Shown piece by piece: positions 59,842 through 64,000 of a stretch of DNA of 64,000 nt; the stretch's first letter is position 1, and the number at the start of each line of letters is the position of its first letter. The notes under the pieces were generated by a model that ran no database searches, was not told the origin of the DNA, and was given only the letters and a program-made list of their open reading frames with translations. Source of the stretch: Robbsia sp. KACC 23696 (GTDB lineage Bacteria; Pseudomonadota; Gammaproteobacteria; Burkholderiales; Burkholderiaceae). The stretch lies in contig NZ_CP156626.1 in the NCBI RefSeq assembly GCF_039852015.1, positions 2,328,249 through 2,392,248 on the forward strand, read 5' to 3'. The translations under genes were made by a program, and so were the position numbers.

Positions 59842-60884
59842 AGAAAAAGGTTCTCATATTTGGCGTCAACGGCTTTATCGGCCACCACCTGTCGAAGCGC
59901 ATTCTGGAAACGACGGACTGGGACGTGTACGGCATGGACATGCAGAGCGATCGCCTGGGCGATCTGGCAAAGCATGAACGCATGCATTTCTTCGAGGGCG
60001 ACATCACGATCAACAAGGAGTGGGTCGAGTATCACGTGCGCAAGTGCGACGTGATCCTGCCGCTGGTTGCCATCGCGACGCCCGCTACCTATGTGCAGCA
60101 GCCGCTGCGCGTGTTCGAACTCGATTTCGAGGCGAACATGCCGATCATCCGGTCCGCGGTCAAGTATCGCAAGCACCTCGTTTTCCCGTCGACGTCCGAA
60201 GTGTACGGTATGTGCGAAGACGGCGAATTCGATCCGGAAAGCTCGTCGCTGGTGTATGGCCCGATCAACAAGCCGCGCTGGATCTACGCCTGTTCGAAGC
60301 AATTGCTCGATCGCGTGATCTGGGGTTACGGCATGCAGGAAGGCCTGAACTTCACGCTGTTCCGCCCGTTCAACTGGATGGGCCCGGGCCTGGACTCGAT
60401 CCATACGGCGAAGGAAGGCAGTTCCCGCGTGGTCACGCAGTTCCTCGGGCATATCGTTCGCGGCGAGAATATCAATCTCGTCGACGGCGGTGCACAGAAG
60501 CGCGCGTTCACGTGGATTGGCGACGGGATCTCGGCGCTGATGAAGATCATCGACAACGCCGGCGGCATCGCCAGCGGCAAGATCTATAACATCGGTAACC
60601 CGACCAACAACATCTCGGTACGCGAACTGGCGACGAAGATGCTGGCATTGGCAGCGGAATTTCCTGAATACCGGGATGGCGCAAAGGCCGTGCAAGTCGT
60701 GGAAACGTCGTCCGGCGCCTACTATGGCACCGGTTACCAGGACGTTCAGCATCGCGTGCCGAAGATCGACAACACGATGGCCGAATTGGACTGGAAGCCA
60801 GAAGTCTCGATGGACGACGCGCTGCGGCAGCTGTTCGAAGCCTACCGCTCGCAAGTCGTCGAAGCCCGCGCCTTGATGGACTGA
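59838..60884 (+). CDS. arnA: UDP-glucuronate decarboxylase (ArnA dehydrogenase)
   Basis: This NAD-dependent enzyme oxidises UDP-glucuronate and decarboxylates it to UDP-4-ketopentose, the C-terminal activity of E. coli ArnA. The 348-residue SDR protein has the VLIFGVNGFIGHHL Rossmann loop, PSTSEVYGMC with the catalytic Ser, RWIYACSKQLLDRV with the YxxxK pair, and the family FRPFNWMGPGLDSI motif. The ATG at 59838 overlaps the formyltransferase stop as ATGA. arnD starts three bases after its stop. Confidence 0.95.
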   Translation: MKKKVLIFGVNGFIGHHLSKRILETTDWDVYGMDMQSDRLGDLAKHERMHFFEGDITINKEWVEYHVRKCDVILPLVAIATPATYVQQPLRVFELDFEANMPIIRSAVKYRKHLVFPSTSEVYGMCEDGEFDPESSSLVYGPINKPRWIYACSKQLLDRVIWGYGMQEGLNFTLFRPFNWMGPGLDSIHTAKEGSSRVVTQFLGHIVRGENINLVDGGAQKRAFTWIGDGISALMKIIDNAGGIASGKIYNIGNPTNNISVRELATKMLALAAEFPEYRDGAKAVQVVETSSGAYYGTGYQDVQHRVPKIDNTMAELDWKPEVSMDDALRQLFEAYRSQVVEARALMD

Positions 60885-60887
60885 CAT

Positions 60888-61826
60888 TTGGCTCTCATCG
60901 TTCTGAAGATTGACGTCGACACGCTGCGGGGCACCCGCGAAGGCGTGCCGACGCTCGTCGACATGCTGCGCGACGTCGGCGCGGGCGCCACGTTTCTCTT
61001 CAGCCTCGGCCCGGATCACACGGGCTGGGCGCTGCGCCGGGTATTTCGCCCGGGCTTCCTCAAAAAGGTTTCCCGTACATCGGTCGTCGAGCACTACGGG
61101 CTCAAGACGCTGATGTACGGCACGCTGCTGCCGGGCCCCGATATCGGTGTGCGCGCGGCCGCGGAGATGCGTGCCGTGCGGGATGCCGGTTTCGAAGTCG
61201 GCATTCATTGCTGGGATCATGTCTACTGGCAGGACAATGTTCGCGGCCGCAGCAACGATGCGCGCTGGACCTGCGCGCAAATGCAACGCGCGCACGATCG
61301 CTTCGTGTCGATCTTCGGCGCCGCCCCGTCGACGCATGGCGCCGCGGGTTGGCAGATGAACGAGCACGGACTTGCGCTGATCGACAAATGGGGCATGACG
61401 TATGCCTCGGACGGTCGTGGCGATGCGCCCTACCGGCCGATAATCGGCGAGCGCGTGCTATCCCATATACAGATGCCGACAACGTTGCCGACGCTCGATG
61501 AACTGATCGGCATCGACGACGTCACCGTGGACAATGTCGCCGACCATCTGCTGACCTATACGGCAGCCGGTGGGCCAGGTGATGCGGCGGCGCAACACGG
61601 GCCACGCGATCATGTCTTCACCCTCCATGCGGAACTGGAGGGTCAAAAACTCGCTCCGGTGTTCCGGGACTTGCTGCGCGGCTGGGTCGCACAAGGACAT
61701 CGGCTGGTTTCGATGGCCGATTACCATGCCACGCTCGATCCCGCGACGCTGCCGGTCCGGCAGTTTGCCTGGGGCAGCATTCCCGGACGCTCCGGGGAGC
61801 TGATGATTGAGCCGGGGACGGTCTGA
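60888..61826 (+). CDS. arnD: 4-deoxy-4-formamido-L-arabinose-phosphoundecaprenol deformylase
   Basis: ArnD removes the formyl group from undecaprenyl-phosphate-L-Ara4FN before transfer to lipid A. The 312-residue NodB-fold deacetylase has the metal-site KIDVDTLRGT (residues 7-16), HCWDHVYWQD with its histidines, and the late FTLHAELEGQK segment. The start is TTG at 60888, three bases after arnA; nothing better lies nearby. It is the last arn gene in the cluster. Confidence 0.95.
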   Translation: MALIVLKIDVDTLRGTREGVPTLVDMLRDVGAGATFLFSLGPDHTGWALRRVFRPGFLKKVSRTSVVEHYGLKTLMYGTLLPGPDIGVRAAAEMRAVRDAGFEVGIHCWDHVYWQDNVRGRSNDARWTCAQMQRAHDRFVSIFGAAPSTHGAAGWQMNEHGLALIDKWGMTYASDGRGDAPYRPIIGERVLSHIQMPTTLPTLDELIGIDDVTVDNVADHLLTYTAAGGPGDAAAQHGPRDHVFTLHAELEGQKLAPVFRDLLRGWVAQGHRLVSMADYHATLDPATLPVRQFAWGSIPGRSGELMIEPGTV

Positions 61827-61907
61827 GGCTCCGCGCCGCACGGTAAGCCGCCCCATTCACCCGCCGGCCCGAGGGGGACGGCACCCATAAAAAAAAGGAA
61901 TTGCGCA

Positions 61908-62477
61908 ATGTCGACTGCCTCCCTCGCTCCCACCGCCGGCGCCGCCGCTTCCGTTCCGGACGTGAACGGCGGCGTGGTCGCGGCGGTGACGGTAGCAATG
62001 ACGGCGCCGGACTTTACCGCGCCCGTCACCCAAGGCGATGAAACCGATGCGACAAAAGGCGTGCTGACGCTGCGTGCTTTGCGCGGCAAACACGTCGTGT
62101 TGTATTTCTACCCGAAGGACGGCACGCCCGGATGCACGAAGGAAAGCATGGCTTTCCGCGATCTGGCGCCGGCATTTGCCGATGCCAATGCAGTGATCGT
62201 CGGTGTCTCCCGCGACAGCCTGCCCTCGCACGAGCGCTTCAAGGCAAAATTGGAACTGCCGTTTGGGCTGGTCTCGGACAAGGACGAAGCCGTCTGCGCG
62301 CTGTACGGCGTGATGAAAGAGAAGAAGATGTACGGCAAAACGGTGCGTGGCATCGAGCGATCGACCTTCGTCATCGACGCCGACGGCACGATTCGCAACG
62401 CCTGGCGCGGCTTGAAAGTCGACAGCCACGCGGACGACGTCCTGGCCGCCGTGCAAACACTTGAATCATCGCGCTAA
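61908..62477 (+). CDS. bcp: Peroxiredoxin, Bcp/PrxQ type
   Basis: A thioredoxin-dependent thiol peroxidase. The 189-residue product has the peroxidatic Cys76 in YPKDGTPGCTKES and the SDKDEAVCALYGV segment. The resolving cysteine five residues after Cys76, present in E. coli Bcp, is missing (CTKESM), so it may act as a one-Cys or atypical type. About 30 extra N-terminal residues are Ala/Val-rich. AAGGAA precedes the ATG. It follows arnD by 81 nt with no clear terminator, so it may share the arn transcript. Confidence 0.92.
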   Translation: MSTASLAPTAGAAASVPDVNGGVVAAVTVAMTAPDFTAPVTQGDETDATKGVLTLRALRGKHVVLYFYPKDGTPGCTKESMAFRDLAPAFADANAVIVGVSRDSLPSHERFKAKLELPFGLVSDKDEAVCALYGVMKEKKMYGKTVRGIERSTFVIDADGTIRNAWRGLKVDSHADDVLAAVQTLESSR

Positions 62478-62606
62478 GCCGGGATATAGTGAGGTCAATG
62501 ACGCACGCATTCGCACGGACTCGTTCCGCATGCCTCCCTGCCGAGGCCCTCACTGCCTGCTTTGCTTACCGCGCCGTCCGCGATGTCTGTCGGACCTGGC
62601 GCGAAG

Positions 62607-62645
62607 AAAGCCGCCGTCGCTCCTTTCGGGCGAGGCGGCTTTTTC
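62607..62645 (+). terminator. Intrinsic terminator after peroxiredoxin gene
   Basis: A 9-bp stem (62607-62615 with 62634-62642), extended by an inner TCGC/GCGA pairing, is followed by T residues to 62644. It lies about 130 nt after the peroxiredoxin stop and ends that transcript, possibly the whole arn transcript. Confidence 0.8.
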
Positions 62646-62757
62646 GCTTATGTTTTCCAACCTCAACCCCATGGCAAGCCAGCGGCACCCCTAGTTTCGC
62701 TATCCATGGCGCGGTCATTCGGCCGCGCCGTCCGCTTGTGTCCGATAGGAGTTCTTG

Positions 62758-64000
62758 ATGCCTTTGCCCTCCTTGCCTTCGAAGCTTGGCGACCTGCTAC
62801 CGGCGGACCAATATAAGGCGCGTTTGCGCCCGTCCCCGGCGTCGAAAAAGAAATCCGCGCGTGCGGAAGATGCCGATGTCGCCACCATCGACGAGGTCGA
62901 ATATTTGCCGACCGCCACCGCCGAACTGAGCGGTACGTCGATCCCGGCAGCCATTCCCGCCGCTCTGCGCGATCCCGAAACAACGACGCACTCGGCCAAG
63001 GCCGCGGGACACCCCGCGCCGGCCGTCGCGCCTGCCGTGCAGGCCGCGGCAACGTCCGCGCCGCAACATGCCGCGCCGGCCGACGTTCCGGCCCGTGCAG
63101 CCCATACGCCCGACCGTTCGACGCCCGTGCCGGCGCAACAACGTGCCGAGCGTATCGAAACGGCTGACGACGCACCGCTCCACGCCCGCGATCATCAAAA
63201 GATCCCGGAGAATCTGCGTCATCACACGGGCGGCAATCAAGCCGGCGCGCAACCGCAACGCCCCGCCAAGGGCGGCGCGCGCGCGGCCGTCAGTACGCGC
63301 ACGAAGTTGTTCGTGCTCGATACGAACGTCCTGCTGCACGACCCGAGCTCGCTGTTCCGCTTCGAGGAACACGACGTCTATCTGCCGATGATGACGTTGG
63401 AAGAACTCGACAACAACAAAAAGGGCATGTCTGAAGTCGCGCGTAACGCGCGTCAGGTCAGCCGTATCCTCGATGGTCTGGTCGCCGGCGACGCCGATAT
63501 CCAGGCGGGCCTGCAACTGTCCCGTCTCGGCAACCGCGAAGCGCGCGGCCGCCTGTTCTTCCAGACCTCGCTGAAGGAAGTGCCGCCGGTGGCGGGCCTC
63601 CCGGCCGGCAAGGCCGACAACCAGATTCTCGGCGTCGTCCGCGCGCTGGAAGTCTCGCAGCCCGAGCGCGATATCGTCCTGGTGTCGAAAGACATCAATA
63701 TGCGCATCAAGGCGCATGCCTTGCAGCTCGCCGCCGAGGATTACTACAACGACCAGGTCCTCGAAGACAAGGATCTGTTGTACACCGGCGTGTTCGCCCT
63801 GCAGAAGGATTTCTGGACCCGTCATGGCAAGGGGATGGAAAGCTGGCAGGACGTCAAGACCGGTACGACCTTCTATCGCCTGACCGGCCCATCGGTGCCG
63901 GCGATGCTGGTCAACCAGTTCGTCTATCTCGAGCCGAACAACGGCGAACCGGCCTTCCATGCGATCGTCCGAGAACTCAACGGCCGCACCGCCTTGCTGC
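62758..64000 (+). CDS. PIN-PhoH family protein (partial)
   Basis: The gene runs off the right edge after 414 codons. AGGAG lies six bases before the ATG at 62758. Residues 1 to about 175 are low-complexity Ala/Pro/Ser/Asp sequence. A PIN nuclease domain follows (TRTKLFVLDTNVLLHDP with catalytic Asp near residue 188, then KDINMRIKA around residue 310). The PhoH P-loop ATPase domain expected next is outside the window. Such PIN-PhoH proteins (PhoH2-like, YlaK) are thought to be ATP-driven RNA helicase-nucleases; that role is from family knowledge. Confidence 0.9.
   Translation, partial: MPLPSLPSKLGDLLPADQYKARLRPSPASKKKSARAEDADVATIDEVEYLPTATAELSGTSIPAAIPAALRDPETTTHSAKAAGHPAPAVAPAVQAAATSAPQHAAPADVPARAAHTPDRSTPVPAQQRAERIETADDAPLHARDHQKIPENLRHHTGGNQAGAQPQRPAKGGARAAVSTRTKLFVLDTNVLLHDPSSLFRFEEHDVYLPMMTLEELDNNKKGMSEVARNARQVSRILDGLVAGDADIQAGLQLSRLGNREARGRLFFQTSLKEVPPVAGLPAGKADNQILGVVRALEVSQPERDIVLVSKDINMRIKAHALQLAAEDYYNDQVLEDKDLLYTGVFALQKDFWTRHGKGMESWQDVKTGTTFYRLTGPSVPAMLVNQFVYLEPNNGEPAFHAIVRELNGRTALL

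Overview
The window looks like a core-chromosome segment of a Burkholderiaceae bacterium (Burkholderia sensu lato or a close relative). The evidence is high G+C with GC-rich third codon positions, frequent GTG/TTG starts, and neighbourhoods familiar from that family: rpsB-tsf-pyrH, smc-zipA-ligA, dapC-dapD-yffB-like-dapE-prmB, alaA-hom-thrC-moeA-moaD-moaE and a separate-gene arn (L-Ara4N) cluster. I cannot name the genus from sequence alone. I see no rRNA, tRNA, CRISPR array, insertion sequence, integrase or prophage gene.

Layout. 1-3520 (minus): rpsB, tsf and pyrH, with a strong intrinsic terminator between rpsB and tsf and two perfect hairpins between tsf and pyrH. 3542-9373 (plus): map, glnD and an RsuA/RluB-family pseudouridine synthase with a roughly 400-residue disordered Arg/Gly/Pro-rich leader. 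9509-17475 (minus): a second peptide deformylase, then smc-zipA-ligA. 17882-24059 (plus): lysine/diaminopimelate genes dapC, dapD and dapE with an ArsC/Spx-like reductase, then prmB and a cardiolipin synthase. 24089-32651: glutathione peroxidase (minus), an ABC-F ATPase and prfC (plus), radA (minus), lplT and thiD (plus). 32664-36474 (minus): an overlapping set tsaB-rimI-family 4 uracil-DNA glycosylase-DUF1853. 36608-40893 (plus): acyl-CoA-binding protein, a DEAD-box helicase behind a roughly 520-nt leader, and isocitrate lyase. 40936-47144: UspA, a gamma-glutamylcyclotransferase-fold protein, galM, clpB with a sigma-32-type promoter, and one unrecognised protein (46212-47144). 47374-53871 (minus): alaA-hom-thrC-moeA-moaD-moaE. 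54074-61826 (plus): a Mth938-like protein, an ArnT-like transferase, then arnB, arnC, formyltransferase, arnA dehydrogenase and arnD. 61908-64000: a Bcp/PrxQ-type peroxiredoxin and the start of a PIN-PhoH protein.

How genes work together. The arn genes encode every catalytic step after UDP-glucuronate for making undecaprenyl-phosphate-L-Ara4N and transferring it to lipid A; no ArnE/ArnF flippase gene is in the cluster. DapC, DapD and DapE cover successive succinylase-branch steps to diaminopimelate. Hom and ThrC make threonine, and MoaD, MoaE and MoeA make and load molybdopterin. Smc, ZipA and LigA connect chromosome organisation, division and ligation.

The least ordinary features are: an Ala/Thr/Asp-rich 14-16-residue peptide recurring in three unrelated proteins (ThiD, ZipA, GalM), together with low-complexity additions in several other conserved enzymes; the unrecognised protein beside clpB; a PmrA-box-like sequence ahead of arnB; and several large perfect intergenic palindromes. 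No clear new multi-gene system was found.
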